A DNA stretch of 64,000 nt from a bacterium 336/3 (GCA_001281695.1 LJIE01000004.1:27010-91009), one strand, 5' to 3'; shown: positions 26,262-35,343, counted from the stretch's first letter. Made by a program: numbers and translations. Notes: generated by a model from the letters alone, not told the origin.

Positions 26262-26465
26262 TTAGTTTGTAAGTGCTTTCTTGATTTGCTTATCTGTTTT
26301 CTTTACAATTTTTTTAATTGATTTATTCACCACTTTTTGAATTTTATCAGTCAATTCGGCTTTGTTGTCTTTTAAAACCTTATGGACTACTACAATCATT
26401 TTTTCTTTTAATGTTTTTACTACTGAAGGTTTTACTGTTGCGGATTTTAAAAATTTCTTTTCCAT
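26262..26465 (-). CDS. Small Lys-rich protein, paralogue of the dps-operon protein at 7041
   Basis: A 67-residue basic protein whose middle (LKEKMIVVVHKVLKDNKAEL and TDKIQKVVNKSIKKIVKK) matches the 56-residue protein next to dps, with a longer N-terminus (EKKFLKSATVKPSVVKT). Function unknown. It starts 7 bp after the OsmC-like gene and is probably cotranscribed with it. Confidence 0.65.
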   Translation of the reverse strand: MEKKFLKSATVKPSVVKTLKEKMIVVVHKVLKDNKAELTDKIQKVVNKSIKKIVKKTDKQIKKALTN

Positions 26466-26471
26466 ATATTT

Positions 26472-26909
26472 TTATTTAATTTTTATTATCGGTTGTAAAT
26501 TAATTTTTGTTTTTATTGAGTTGGCAATAGCACAAGCATTTTCACTCATTTCAAGCACCCGCTTTGCTTTGGTTTCGTTTTGTGTTGATGGGATGATAAG
26601 TGTAGGTGTTAAGACTATTTCAGTTACAGCAAACTTTCCATCCACCTTTTCAATTTTCCCAACTGCTTTGCTTTCAAAACTGATGAATTGAAACTTTGAA
26701 TTATCGGCAACCAATAAAAAAGTGGACATCAAACAAGAGTTTATCGCAGCAACAAATAAATGCTCAGGTGTCCATTTCTCTTTCATACCTTTTGGAAATT
26801 CAGGTGGTGTAACCACTTCAATTTTACTAGCGATAACTGGCGAACTTAAAGTCCCCTGTGTTGCAGTATTCCAAGTGAGATGGACTTCGTAAAAATGAGT
26901 ATCTTTCAT
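26472..26909 (-). CDS. OsmC/Ohr-family protein
   Basis: 145 residues with the OsmC fold: TPPEFPKGMKEKWTPEHLFVAAINSCLMSTFLLVADN, where the first redox cysteine (NSC) sits in the long central helix, and SENACAIANSIKTKI with the second cysteine near the C-terminus. The two cysteines reduce organic hydroperoxides with lipoyl-type thiols. It is 11 bp downstream of the aldehyde dehydrogenase gene and therefore in an operon with it. Confidence 0.9.
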   Translation of the reverse strand: MKDTHFYEVHLTWNTATQGTLSSPVIASKIEVVTPPEFPKGMKEKWTPEHLFVAAINSCLMSTFLLVADNSKFQFISFESKAVGKIEKVDGKFAVTEIVLTPTLIIPSTQNETKAKRVLEMSENACAIANSIKTKINLQPIIKIK

Positions 26910-26920
26910 TTAAATAGTTT

Positions 26921-28303
26921 TTAAAAGGGGTCGCTTAATTCACTAATTCTGATGAGTTTTTTATTTACAAATTCATCCAAGCCTAACTGTGCCATTTCTC
27001 TTCCGTAGCCTGAACCCTTAGTGCCACCAAAAGGCAGGTCAGCTTGTGTCCAAGTAGGGTGATTGATAAACACCATTCCTGTGTCAATTTGATTGGCAAC
27101 ACGTTTACCTCTTTCAATATCTTGTGTAAAGACCGAACCGCCTAAACCAAAAGGAGAATTATTAGCTAATGCAATTGCTTCTTCTTCATTTTTTACTTTA
27201 AAGAAAAGAGCAACAGGACCAAAAAACTCTTCATAAAAAACAGGATTTTCAGGTTTTACATCTGTTAGAATAGTGGCTTCCATATATGCCCCCTCTCTGT
27301 CAACTCTTTTTCCACCTAATAAAATTTTTGCACCACTATCAACTGCTCTTTTCACTTGGTCTGCAATTTTTACTGCAGCTGCTTCTGTGCAAAGAGGACC
27401 TAAATTTGTTGTATCTTCCATTGGATCGCCAACTACCAATGCTGCCATTTTATTTTTGAATTTTTCAAGAAAAACATCTGCAATACTATCTACGGCGATG
27501 AACCTTTTGGATGCCACACAACACTGACCGTTGTTGTTTATTCTGCCTACAACAGCCCATTCCACGGCTTTATCTATGTCAGCATCTTCAAGAATTATAA
27601 ATGCATCACTACCACCTAATTCTAAAACCGATTTTTTAATATGTTTACCAGCTTCGGCAGCAACAATAGCCCCTGCTACTTCACTACCAGTTAGTGATAA
27701 TCCTCTAATTCTTTTATCTCCAATTAATTTTTCAGTTTGTTGATGAGATATCAATAAATTAGTGTAAAGACCTAGTGGTGCTCCTGCTTCAGCGAATATT
27801 TCTTCAATCGCAATAGCACATTGAGGCACATTCATAGCATGTTTAATTAATACAGTATTTCCAATCATGATATTGGGAGCAGCAAAACGGGCTACCTGAT
27901 AAAACGGAAAATTCCAAGGTTGAATGCCAAGTAATACGCCTAAAGAATTGTATCGTATCAATGCTTTTCCGTGAACGGGATTCAATATTTTGTCGCTTAA
28001 AAATCCCTCAGCGTTTTTTGCATAGTAGTCAAAGATTTCAGCACTTAGTTTTATTTCGCCTTCAGCATGCGAGACGAGTTTACCCATTTCAAGGGTAATC
28101 ATTTTGGCAAGGTCTTTTCTTTTTGCACGAAGTAAGCCAGCCACTGTATATAATAACTGTGCTCTTGTTTGGTAACTGGTTAGCTTCCATTCATCAAATG
28201 CAAGGGCAGCTCTTGAAATAGCTTTTTCAACAATAGCATCATTCATTTCATCAAATGATTTTACTACTTTATTAGTTGTTGGATTAGTCGTCTGAAATGC
28301 CAT
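26921..28303 (-). CDS. NAD(P)-dependent aldehyde dehydrogenase (succinate-semialdehyde dehydrogenase-like)
   Basis: About 460 residues from the ATG at 28303 (MAFQTTNPTTNKVVKSF), the usual short-GabD start; an ATG at 28351 would add 16 unlike residues. It shows GVLLGIQPWNFPFYQVARF, the cofactor loop LTGSEVAG, catalytic Glu in LELGGSDAFIIL, catalytic Cys in NNGQCCVASKRF, and EEFFGPVALFF. Members oxidise succinate semialdehyde or other short aldehydes with NAD(P)+. In the context of OsmC and Old Yellow Enzyme genes, aldehyde detoxification is likely. Confidence 0.93.
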   Translation of the reverse strand: MAFQTTNPTTNKVVKSFDEMNDAIVEKAISRAALAFDEWKLTSYQTRAQLLYTVAGLLRAKRKDLAKMITLEMGKLVSHAEGEIKLSAEIFDYYAKNAEGFLSDKILNPVHGKALIRYNSLGVLLGIQPWNFPFYQVARFAAPNIMIGNTVLIKHAMNVPQCAIAIEEIFAEAGAPLGLYTNLLISHQQTEKLIGDKRIRGLSLTGSEVAGAIVAAEAGKHIKKSVLELGGSDAFIILEDADIDKAVEWAVVGRINNNGQCCVASKRFIAVDSIADVFLEKFKNKMAALVVGDPMEDTTNLGPLCTEAAAVKIADQVKRAVDSGAKILLGGKRVDREGAYMEATILTDVKPENPVFYEEFFGPVALFFKVKNEEEAIALANNSPFGLGGSVFTQDIERGKRVANQIDTGMVFINHPTWTQADLPFGGTKGSGYGREMAQLGLDEFVNKKLIRISELSDPF

Positions 28304-28585
28304 AATTTTATTTTTGATTGGTGAAGTTTGTTTTTGAAAGGTCAAATCCATTTTTGCTGTTAACTAACTGCGTGACTTTAACCGTCGGCCAAATCAATTA
28401 TCCAGCCAGTATTTTCCGTTGCTAATGTCTTTTTTGCATCTATTTTTCAACTATTACATAATCTTTCCTATTAAAGTGTATTTTTTGATAATAAGCAACT
28501 GATTATAAATCACTATGAAAGATTTGCCCTATACTGTTTAGAGATACCAATAAATATGGTTATTGAACAGTCAATGCTATTATTT

Positions 28586-29695
28586 TTATTGAATTTGAAG
28601 TATCACAGACTCCTTGAAAACGGGATAATCTGTATATCCCTTCTCATCAGCTGAATAAAATAAATCTGTTTTAAGACTTTGTGATAACTCTTGATTCAAC
28701 TGCAATCGTGCTACTAAATCAGGATTATTGATAAATGGACGACCAAATCCAATTAAATCACACAAACCACTTTCAATATCTTTTTCTGCATTTTCTTTAT
28801 CATATCCACCACAAATAATAAGGGTGTTTTTAAAATTTTTACGAATTAACTTTTTGATTTCAATTGGCACATTTGGTGCCCCCATTGAAGAGTGATCAAC
28901 AAGGTGAATATAAGCTATATCCAATTTATTAAGTTCTTTGGAGAGGTAGTCATAAGTACTATCAATTTCTTCGTAGTTGGGCATATCTCCTGCTACACCA
29001 TAAGGCGAAAGACGTATGCCCGTTCTCTCTTTACCAATAGCCATAGCCACTGCTTTTGCTACTTCTAAAACAAATCGACAGCGATTTTCAATGCTTGAAC
29101 TGTATTTATCTAAACGCACATTGCTAATAGGTGATAAAAATTCTTCGAGTAAATAGCCATTCGCTCCATGAAGTTCAACACCATCAAAACCAGCAGCTAT
29201 CGCATTTTTAGCAGCTGTTACATACTCCATTTGTGTGGAAATAATATCTTCCATCGTCATTGCTTTTGGTGTTGGATAGTCTTGCAGTTGCTTGGCATCA
29301 GTCCACATTTGCCCTGAAGCTTTTATGGCAGAAGGTGCTAAAATCTCAGTACCTTGTTGCATATTTAAAATATGGCTTATTCTACCTGTATGCATCAATT
29401 GAACAATTATTTTACCTCCACTTTGATGCACTGCAAATGTTGTTTTTTTCCAACCTGCTACTTGGGCTTCTGTAAATATGCCAGGAATACGGGCATAACC
29501 CAAGCCATTTGGCGATGGAGAAGTTCCTTCAGTAATAATTAAACCTGCTGTGGCACGCTGCTGATAATAGGTAGCCATTAAGTCGTTGGGTAAATTATTT
29601 ATTGCTCTACATCTTGTCAATGGAGCCATTACAATTCTATTTTTCAATTCTAACAAACCTAGTTTTGCTGGGCTAAATAATTTATAGTTTTTCAT
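28586..29695 (-). CDS. Old Yellow Enzyme family NADH:flavin oxidoreductase (NemA-like)
   Basis: A 369-residue TIM barrel with the FMN-binding features of OYE: MAPLTRCRAINNLPN, IITEGTSPSPNGLGYARIPGIF, IVQLMHTGRIS, FDGVELHGANGYLLEEFLSP (conserved HxxN), GIRLSPYGVAG and LIGFGRPFINNPDL. Such enzymes reduce activated alkenes, N-ethylmaleimide and nitro-esters. It is separated from the ALDH gene by about 280 bp with no gene visible, and follows a decayed SDR gene. Confidence 0.94.
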   Translation of the reverse strand: MKNYKLFSPAKLGLLELKNRIVMAPLTRCRAINNLPNDLMATYYQQRATAGLIITEGTSPSPNGLGYARIPGIFTEAQVAGWKKTTFAVHQSGGKIIVQLMHTGRISHILNMQQGTEILAPSAIKASGQMWTDAKQLQDYPTPKAMTMEDIISTQMEYVTAAKNAIAAGFDGVELHGANGYLLEEFLSPISNVRLDKYSSSIENRCRFVLEVAKAVAMAIGKERTGIRLSPYGVAGDMPNYEEIDSTYDYLSKELNKLDIAYIHLVDHSSMGAPNVPIEIKKLIRKNFKNTLIICGGYDKENAEKDIESGLCDLIGFGRPFINNPDLVARLQLNQELSQSLKTDLFYSADEKGYTDYPVFKESVILQIQ

Positions 29696-29733
29696 CTTAA
29701 ACTGTTTTAGAGGTAATAAATGATTATTTTACG

Positions 29734-29998
29734 CCAGCATGCCACCATCTAAAATAAGTTGTGTATCATTATCGAATTGCTGGATGCCAAAAAATAAATG
29801 CTTTTGCTACTTCTTCGGGAGTATACAGTCGTTTGGCAGGTGTGCCATCAATCCAAGATACACTTCTGGAGGAGCACTTAGTAATAGTGTTTCTATGTAA
29901 TAAGAACGAATGGCATTGGCTCTAATATTTTGCGTTCCATATTGACCCGAATTACCCCTTGTGATAAATACAACCTTATCTTCAAGTCTTTTCATCAT
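29734..29998 (-). pseudogene. Short-chain dehydrogenase remnant
   Basis: The start KRLEDKVVFITRGNSGQ is an SDR glycine-rich opening (normally VVFITGGNSGIG) that jumps directly to a C-terminal part (YGTQNIRANAI, IETLLLSAPPEVYLG). After frame shifts come TPEEVAKAF and the SDR terminus QLILDGGMLA. The whole catalytic centre is deleted, so this is a relic. Confidence 0.8.
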
Positions 29999-30022
29999 CT
30001 TGTTTTGTTTAATTTTAGGTTG

Positions 30023-30622
30023 TTATTTACCATCCCAATTGAGTGATACAATAATTTCGTTTCTTCTTCCTAATAATTGGTATGGTGGATTGTATCCCAA
30101 ATAACGAAAGGATCCATAGTATGAAAGTTTATTTTCTTTTAGTGAACGTTCAAGTATAATTTTATGCTTTTGTATGTCTTCCTCTGAAGCAAATCCTCCA
30201 AAGCGAATGGCTGCAACATATTCTTCAGGTGAGGTTTTAATAATGACCTCTGTATCATTGGGCAAGGGTAAATTGTCTTTATGATAATTTGATGGCATCA
30301 CAAAACTCATACTTGAAACAGAATCATTTATCTCCATATGAACAGGTGATGTCATTGAGATTTGCTTTGAATCTTTATTTCCTCCAAAAATATATCCTGC
30401 AAGTTTTCTAAAACCAGAGTTACCAAGTTCTTTATATGATTTTGTATTTGATGTAATCATAGCCATCGTTGCGGATGGATAATGCCTAATTTCAAATTTT
30501 TCCTCTTCTCTAATTACTTTGTAAGGTTGGGTTTCTGATTTTTGCGTTGACATTAAAATATAAATTTGAGAAATAATAATAAGTACAACGATGATGCTTA
30601 TGATGATGATTGCTGTTTTCAT
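30023..30622 (-). CDS. SOUL-family haem-binding protein
   Basis: 199 residues: one N-terminal membrane anchor (IIIISIIVVLIIISQIYIL), then the SOUL fold with YKVIREEEKFEIRHYPSATMAMI, GFRKLAGYIFGGNKDSKQISMTSPVHME, SMSFVMPSNYHKDNLPLP and VAAIRFGGFAS. SOUL/HBP proteins bind haem or other tetrapyrroles. Its ATG overlaps the stop of a lipocalin remnant (ATGA), so it was probably translated together with a lipocalin gene and is now expressed from the stress-type promoter at 30756-30821. Confidence 0.9.
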   Translation of the reverse strand: MKTAIIIISIIVVLIIISQIYILMSTQKSETQPYKVIREEEKFEIRHYPSATMAMITSNTKSYKELGNSGFRKLAGYIFGGNKDSKQISMTSPVHMEINDSVSSMSFVMPSNYHKDNLPLPNDTEVIIKTSPEEYVAAIRFGGFASEEDIQKHKIILERSLKENKLSYYGSFRYLGYNPPYQLLGRRNEIIVSLNWDGK

Positions 30623-30742
30623 GGTTCATTTAAAATTTGTGTAGTTATTTGGAGATTACTTAAATCTAATCCCTTTTCTTTAAGTCTATTGATAATTTCA
30701 TTGTAAACTTTTTCATCATTTTGTGTATGATTGTGAGTGAAT
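30619..30742 (-). pseudogene. C-terminal remnant of a second lipocalin gene
   Basis: The frame encodes NDEKVYNEIINRLKEKGLDL then SNLQITTQI, matching the C-terminus of the intact lipocalin at 7286 (ETYQEILSQLKEKGFDINKL, KTKQI). No start codon or lipocalin core remains; the promoter lies immediately upstream. This is a deletion between promoter and C-terminus. Confidence 0.8.
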
Positions 30743-30755
30743 TTTCACAACTACA

Positions 30756-30821
30756 CAAAGATGAGATATATTAATTTCTAAAACCTTACACAACTAATAA
30801 TAAGAGTTACATCATTACTTG
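30756..30821 (-). promoter_or_regulatory. Shared stress-type promoter of the lipocalin-remnant/SOUL unit
   Basis: Minus strand: distal CAAGTAATGATGTAAC (30806-30821), proximal TGTAA (30786-30790), 22 bp, -7 CATCTTTG (30756-30763). Confidence 0.7.
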
Positions 30822-31139
30822 TTTTTTCACAGTGAGATTGTCTAATATTACTTTGATAGGTGAGAAATCAAATTAAAAATACTACTAAAACAGTGGCTTA
30901 TAAAGAAAAGATCTTTTCAATAATGAAACGATTTACAAAACTGTTTATATGACTTTAGAACTTAAGATTCTCATTGCAAAAGAAAAAATGATAGGCGTGA
31001 TGTAGTTGATTTTTAATTAATGACTTACGTAGATTTTTTTTAAACAACCCTTTTATAAACTACTAAAGCTAAAATTATTAAACCTGACTAGCTTGTACTT
31101 ACAAGAGTAATTTAATTATACAAACCTTTACCAAATTTG

Positions 31140-31174
31140 TGTAACACTTATACGCATAAAAGCCCTCACCTTTG
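31140..31174 (+). promoter_or_regulatory. Shared stress-type promoter of BON copy 2
   Basis: Plus strand: proximal TGTAA (31140-31144), 22 bp, -7 CACCTTTG (31167-31174). A weak distal box AATTTAATTATACAA occupies the expected position 31 bp upstream. Confidence 0.65.
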
Positions 31175-31217
31175 TATTGTTATCATCATTATATGATAAT
31201 TCCGAATCTCTTCTTTT

Positions 31218-31889
31218 ATGAAAACAAATCAAGAATTACAGACAGACGTTCAAAATGCCATCAAATGGGAGCCTCTCATGAATTCCACAGAAATTGGTGT
31301 AACCGCCAAAGATGGCATTGTAACACTCTCTGGTATCGTAGACAGATATGCCAAGAAAATTGAAGCTGAAAAAGCTGCCAAAAAAGTAATCGGTGTAAAA
31401 GCCTTAGTAGAAAACATTGAAGTTAGATTTACCAACGAATGGAATAAAAGCAATACTGATATTGCAGCAGATGCTTTGAGTGCCATTAAAAACACTTGGT
31501 CTGTCCCCCATGATAAAGTAAAGGTGGTGGTAGAAGATGGTTGGGTTACTTTGGAGGGCGAACTTCACTGGAATTATCAAAGAGAAGCTGCAAAAAACTC
31601 CGTCAGTTATCTGTTAGGCATAAAAGGCGTAATAGATAACATAAAGATTAAGTCTGAAAGCAAAAGTATCATACATCAAAAAGAAGTTCAGGAAGCGATT
31701 GCTCGCAGTTGGTCAGTTGATGACACTAATATTGAAGTGGCAGTAGAAGGTACAACCGTTACCCTCACTGGTACAGTAGATTCGTGGTATCAGAAAGACG
31801 AAGCAGAACGTATCGCTTGGAATACACCCGGAATCTGGCACGTAAAAAACGAACTTTCGGTAGATTATTATGCCAATCTGGTAGAATAA
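31218..31889 (+). CDS. BON-domain protein with three BON repeats (copy 2)
   Basis: The 223 residues align along their whole length with BON copy 1 (for example LQTDVQNAIKWEPLMNSTEI against LQRKVTNAIKWEPLLSSSEI, and SWYQKDEAERIAWNTPGI against SWYQKEEAERIAWNTPGI). It has three BON cores and, like copy 1, no signal peptide. Copy 2 codons look somewhat less AT-rich, which may mean a separate acquisition rather than a recent duplication. It is followed by a PepSY-like gene and a dead dps copy, mirroring the copy 1 neighbourhood. Confidence 0.9.
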   Translation: MKTNQELQTDVQNAIKWEPLMNSTEIGVTAKDGIVTLSGIVDRYAKKIEAEKAAKKVIGVKALVENIEVRFTNEWNKSNTDIAADALSAIKNTWSVPHDKVKVVVEDGWVTLEGELHWNYQREAAKNSVSYLLGIKGVIDNIKIKSESKSIIHQKEVQEAIARSWSVDDTNIEVAVEGTTVTLTGTVDSWYQKDEAERIAWNTPGIWHVKNELSVDYYANLVE

Positions 31890-31954
31890 TTTATTTATTT
31901 CTTCAAACAGCTATAAACTCTTCAAATATTCTAATTCTAAAAAATTAAAAAATC

Positions 31955-32530
31955 ATGAAAAATCTAATCCCCAAAATCAATGTTTTTTTGCTTTGCTTTG
32001 CTTTGGCAATGCCTGCATTCAGCCAAAATACCATCCAAATTACCGAAAAAACGGGTCAGAAACCACCAAAGACAGACCGAGGCAAGATACCAATGGTTGT
32101 CTTAGAGGCTTTCACCAAGGAGTTTTCAAATGTTGCCAACGAAACCTGGTATGGTTATCCAAAATTTGATGATGCCAACGATTGGTATGGCTACAATCCA
32201 TACCTATTTGAATATGTTTCGCCAGATTTCTATGTAGTTGAGTTTGATAAAGACAACGCTTATCATCGTGTGATTTACTCTAAAGAAGGTAAAAAAGTAG
32301 CTGTTCATAAAAAAATGACCTCTGACTTACCCAAATCCATAACAGATGCCATCAGCAAAACTCGTTATCGCAACTGGGCTATTACCAAAGAGAAAGAAGA
32401 AATTTTTAGAGATTTGTCCATGGACAAAATAAAAGTTTATAAGGTAGAAGTAAAAAATAGTAGAGAAAGACATCAACTTTTTTATTCTGCTGAGGGTAAT
32501 TTGCTCAAGGACAAAACCATTAAACTTTAA
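31955..32530 (+). CDS. Secreted PepSY-like (DUF2874-type) protein
   Basis: 191 residues with a signal peptide (ending AFSQ near residue 24) and two repeats of the small PepSY-like fold: IPMVVLEAFTKEFSNVANETWYGYP...YHRVIYSKEGKKVAVHK and LPKSITDAISKTRYRNWAITKEKEE...HQLFYSAEGNLLK. This beta-lactamase-inhibitor-like group is common in Bacteroidota; the function is unknown. It lies 65 bp after BON copy 2 on the same strand. Confidence 0.75.
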   Translation: MKNLIPKINVFLLCFALAMPAFSQNTIQITEKTGQKPPKTDRGKIPMVVLEAFTKEFSNVANETWYGYPKFDDANDWYGYNPYLFEYVSPDFYVVEFDKDNAYHRVIYSKEGKKVAVHKKMTSDLPKSITDAISKTRYRNWAITKEKEEIFRDLSMDKIKVYKVEVKNSRERHQLFYSAEGNLLKDKTIKL

Positions 32531-32556
32531 AAATATCTTTTTGTCAAAAAAATATT

Positions 32557-32902
32557 ATGAACATAGAACTTGACACCAACTTGCCAAATTGCTTGCCGAT
32601 GAAAATGTACTGTATGTCAAAACAAAAAATACTCATTGGAATATAATAGGAGTAGATTTTTATGATAAACATAAATTTTTTGAAACACAGTTTGGAGTTG
32701 GATAAGATATAGATAGTTTTACTGGATATATGTGCCATTGGTCATTATGCTCCTGCTCAAAAATCACAAAGGTATTATTTTACATTTAAAGAATTATGCC
32801 AAAACATTTGCCGAAGATTTTCACGATTTAGGTATTACCGATTTTGTAGTAGGTCTTTCAGAAAACTACGAAAAAATGGCTTGGTTCTACCTTCACACTT
32901 AA
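32557..32902 (+). pseudogene. Degenerate dps copy
   Basis: Fragments in shifting frames match the intact Dps at 6563: LADENVLYVKTKNTHWNIIG then VDFYDKHKFFETQF, an in-frame stop after GVG, and finally YAKTFAEDFHDLGITDF followed by SENYEKMAWFYLHT. The middle is shortened and several frameshifts are present, so no functional protein can be made. Confidence 0.88.
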
Positions 32903-32914
32903 TCAAATAAAATT

Positions 32915-33130
32915 ATGTATTATGATGGATATCATTACTGGGGAATGCACATGGTCTGGTGGATAGTTTGGCTCGTGTTTATTTTTTGGATTTTTGTATT
33001 ACCTTACGATATTCCTGGGCAACGTAGCAAAAAAGATGGCCCCTTGGAGCTACTCAAAAAGCGTTTTGCCACAGGGCAAATTAACAAAGAAGAATACCAA
33101 GAAAAAAAGAAAGTTCTAGAAACTGTTTAG
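32915..33130 (+). CDS. Small membrane protein with SHOCT domain
   Basis: 71 residues: one transmembrane helix (MVWWIVWLVFIFWIFVLP) followed by the short C-terminal SHOCT motif LELLKKRFATGQINKEEYQEKKKVL. SHOCT modules occur at the ends of many small stress or envelope proteins. It is followed by a hairpin terminator (about 33143-33175, CAACC...GGTTG with a T-run). Confidence 0.85.
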   Translation: MYYDGYHYWGMHMVWWIVWLVFIFWIFVLPYDIPGQRSKKDGPLELLKKRFATGQINKEEYQEKKKVLETV

Positions 33131-33241
33131 AAATCACAAAGCAACCTAAGAGAAATTTTGGGTTGTTGTTTTTTTCGAATGAGTTCTTATTCGCATAGTT
33201 TGGGAAATAAATGTTTTGCTTACTCGAACTTATTTCTCTTT

Positions 33242-33270
33242 GAGAGATATATAATGCATCTATATCTCTC
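33242..33270 (+). repeat. Perfect inverted repeat in an insertion-element remnant
   Basis: GAGAGATATA and its complement TATATCTCTC flank a 9-base loop. It lies in the 33180-33800 stretch, which has no intact gene and looks like insertion-element debris. A second hairpin (ACACAATACGCTGATA with TATCAGTATATTGTGT) lies at about 33524-33577. Confidence 0.5.
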
Positions 33271-33763
33271 ACACCACCAAAATTTCTAAATCGTGGGAGA
33301 TGGTTTTATAATACTTTCAGGTCTTCCTGATTCATAAGATTCTGTGATTAAAGTAAATATAAAAAGAACTCATGTACCTCTTAGTTTTTTGAACACTCTG
33401 TATCATCCCAAAGGCATAAATCTCTACAATTTTTTTCCTAGTAACTCCATGTTCAAAAGCCTTTTGTAGAGATTCACAATAAAAATATAGGTTTGAGAAT
33501 CTTCCACTCCAGTTCAACAAAACACAATACGCTGATAATAAACAATCTAAATTTTAAATATCAGTATATTGTGTCTGGTTTAGTGTCAAAAGAAGAGAAT
33601 TGATAAAAATACCATAAAGACCTTTCCAACTCCCTTAATCTGAAGGCTATAGTAATAAAACACAGACTTGGCTCACGCTGACTTTCAGTTTCACTACTTG
33701 CTTTTTGGATTCTTTGCTACATTTTTTTCTTACTGTAGCCATATTTTTATAGGTTTACAAACT

Positions 33764-33797
33764 CCTTAGTTTTTTGTCCACTCTAAGATAGCAATTC
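33764..33797 (+). repeat. Left member of a 34-bp inverted pair (insertion-element end)
   Basis: This 34-mer (starting CCTTAGTTTTTTGTCCACT) equals the reverse complement of 40666-40699 at 32 of 34 positions. It abuts the truncated HxlR gene, so it probably marks an insertion-element end lying to its left. Confidence 0.75.
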
Positions 33798-33804
33798 CAC
33801 AAAA

Positions 33805-33975
33805 GAATTGCGTTATTTGGAAGACATAAAAATGGTTGAAAGAAAAGTAATTCAAGAAACGCCAATGGTAGTAGAATACAGACTTACAAAACATGGTATG
33901 TCGATAAAAGACTTAATTAAACACATTGTTGAATGGGGACTTAAACACAGAGAAATTGTATTTAAAAAGGACTGA
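33805..33975 (+). pseudogene. 3' fragment of an HxlR-family regulator gene
   Basis: The frame reads ELRYLEDIKMVERKVIQETP then MVVEYRLTKHGMSIKDL and IKHIVEWGLKHREIVFKKD before a stop. This is the second half of an HxlR winged-helix protein (compare LEANGLITRKPYATVPPTVE in the gene at 41357). The N-terminal half is missing where the 34-bp repeat begins. Confidence 0.85.
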
Positions 33976-34008
33976 TATGTGGACAAAAGTAAAAACGCCT
34001 ACTGCTAA

Positions 34009-34077
34009 CAAGGGGTTTTGCAATATTGGGCGGACGTTTTTCAAATTCTCCAACATCGCAAAGCCTTGTTTGTTAGC
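34009..34077 (+). repeat. attC-like imperfect palindrome
   Basis: The arms GCTAACAAGGGGTTTTGC and GCAAAGCCTTGTTTGTTAGC can pair with a few bulges, enclosing a conserved centre (GGCGGACGTTTTTCAAATTC). The layout (CTAAC...GTTAG ends, asymmetric bulges) recalls integron attC recombination sites. Related degenerate copies are at 3753-3820 and 63485-63525. No integrase is visible in the window. Confidence 0.5.
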
Positions 34078-34158
34078 TGAAATGATAACCAATTAATCAA
34101 GCATTAAACTTTATAAGTTAAGGCACACCTATAACTTATATATAAACGAATAACATGA

Positions 34159-35343
34159 ATGCTCTTTTCTTTTAACTTAAAAAGCTCAATTTTACTTATT
34201 TTCTTTTTTCATGGGATAGTTTTTTCTATTTTGTTACTCATTAAAGGTAGGCAAACTAACAATAAATCAAGTCTCTGGCTAAGTCTATACACTTTATTAT
34301 CTTCTTTTTATATTACACCATTTATGCTTGGATATGCAGGATGGTATTCCAAACAGCCATATAGAGATTTCCTTTTTTATGTTCCCTTTCAACAACTATT
34401 TTTATTACCACCTATCTTATATTTTTACTTTAAAACCTTGCTTGACAAGTCATTCAGGTTTTCTAAAAAAGATTATATTCATTTTATACCAGCTATAATT
34501 TATCTAATTTATTCATTCATTATTTTTGTTACTGATTATATAATTTTGAATAAATATTATTTTTATGAAGATGGTAAAGACAAAGATTTTTCATTCTGGT
34601 ATCAAGTAACAGGCTTTTTCTTTTTAGTTTATTATCTAACTAAAAGTCTCAAAACTTACTTTAGATATAAAATCATCACATATAATACTGTTAGTTTTGC
34701 CGATTCGGTATTATTCAATTGGGCTAAACGATTTCTGATAGTATTTTTAATGCTTATTGCTATCCGATTAATATTTTTTATTATCAACCCTGAATGGGAT
34801 GAGTTTGGAAAAAAGTTTTGGTATTATGTAAGTTTTTCCATTCTTTTCTATTATGTATCAATCATTGGCTATACAAATTCTATTATATCTGTAATCTCTT
34901 TTAAAGAATCTCCTACTAATTCTGATATAAATTTAACAAGTGAACCAGAGTCACATCTATATCCATTACCAAAAGAGGAAAATGTAACAGCAGACTTAGA
35001 AATTTGGAAAGAGAAAATAAAACAGTTAATGCTAACTCATAAAATGTATGAAAATCCTGAACTTACAATATTAGATATAAGCAACCATTTAAACACTCAC
35101 TCGAAGAAAATCTCACAGGTTATTAATCAAGGCTTTAACATGAATTTTAATGACTATATAAACTATCATAGAATAGAAGCTTTATTACAAAAGATAGAAG
35201 AGGGTGAACACAATATTAAAACATTACTTGGTCTTGCATTTGAATGTGGATTTAACTCCAAATCTACATTTAATAGAGCTTTTAAAAGAGCTACGTCAAT
35301 GAATCCAAAAGACTATATTGAAAAAAATTATCCAAAAAAATAG
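34159..35343 (+). CDS. AraC-family regulator with membrane-spanning N-terminal domain
   Basis: 394 residues: about seven N-terminal transmembrane helices (ILLIFFFHGIVFSILLLI, LWLSLYTLLSSFYITPFML, DYIHFIPAIIYLIYSFIIFV, FLIVFLMLIAIRLIFFI and others), then a linker and a C-terminal AraC helix-turn-helix (LTILDISNHLNTHSKKISQVINQ and LLGLAFECGFNSKSTFNRAFKRATSMNPKDY). Such Bacteroidota proteins are one-component membrane sensors. It lies 41 bp before the serine-hydrolase gene on the same strand and may regulate it. It is unlikely to control the oppositely directed rhodopsin operon, though this cannot be excluded. Confidence 0.9.
   Translation: MLFSFNLKSSILLIFFFHGIVFSILLLIKGRQTNNKSSLWLSLYTLLSSFYITPFMLGYAGWYSKQPYRDFLFYVPFQQLFLLPPILYFYFKTLLDKSFRFSKKDYIHFIPAIIYLIYSFIIFVTDYIILNKYYFYEDGKDKDFSFWYQVTGFFFLVYYLTKSLKTYFRYKIITYNTVSFADSVLFNWAKRFLIVFLMLIAIRLIFFIINPEWDEFGKKFWYYVSFSILFYYVSIIGYTNSIISVISFKESPTNSDINLTSEPESHLYPLPKEENVTADLEIWKEKIKQLMLTHKMYENPELTILDISNHLNTHSKKISQVINQGFNMNFNDYINYHRIEALLQKIEEGEHNIKTLLGLAFECGFNSKSTFNRAFKRATSMNPKDYIEKNYPKK

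Noticed and set aside
33332..33520. 62-codon ORF as a possible transposase fragment
   Set aside because: It lies in insertion-element debris, but no transposase motif could be recognised in the translation.
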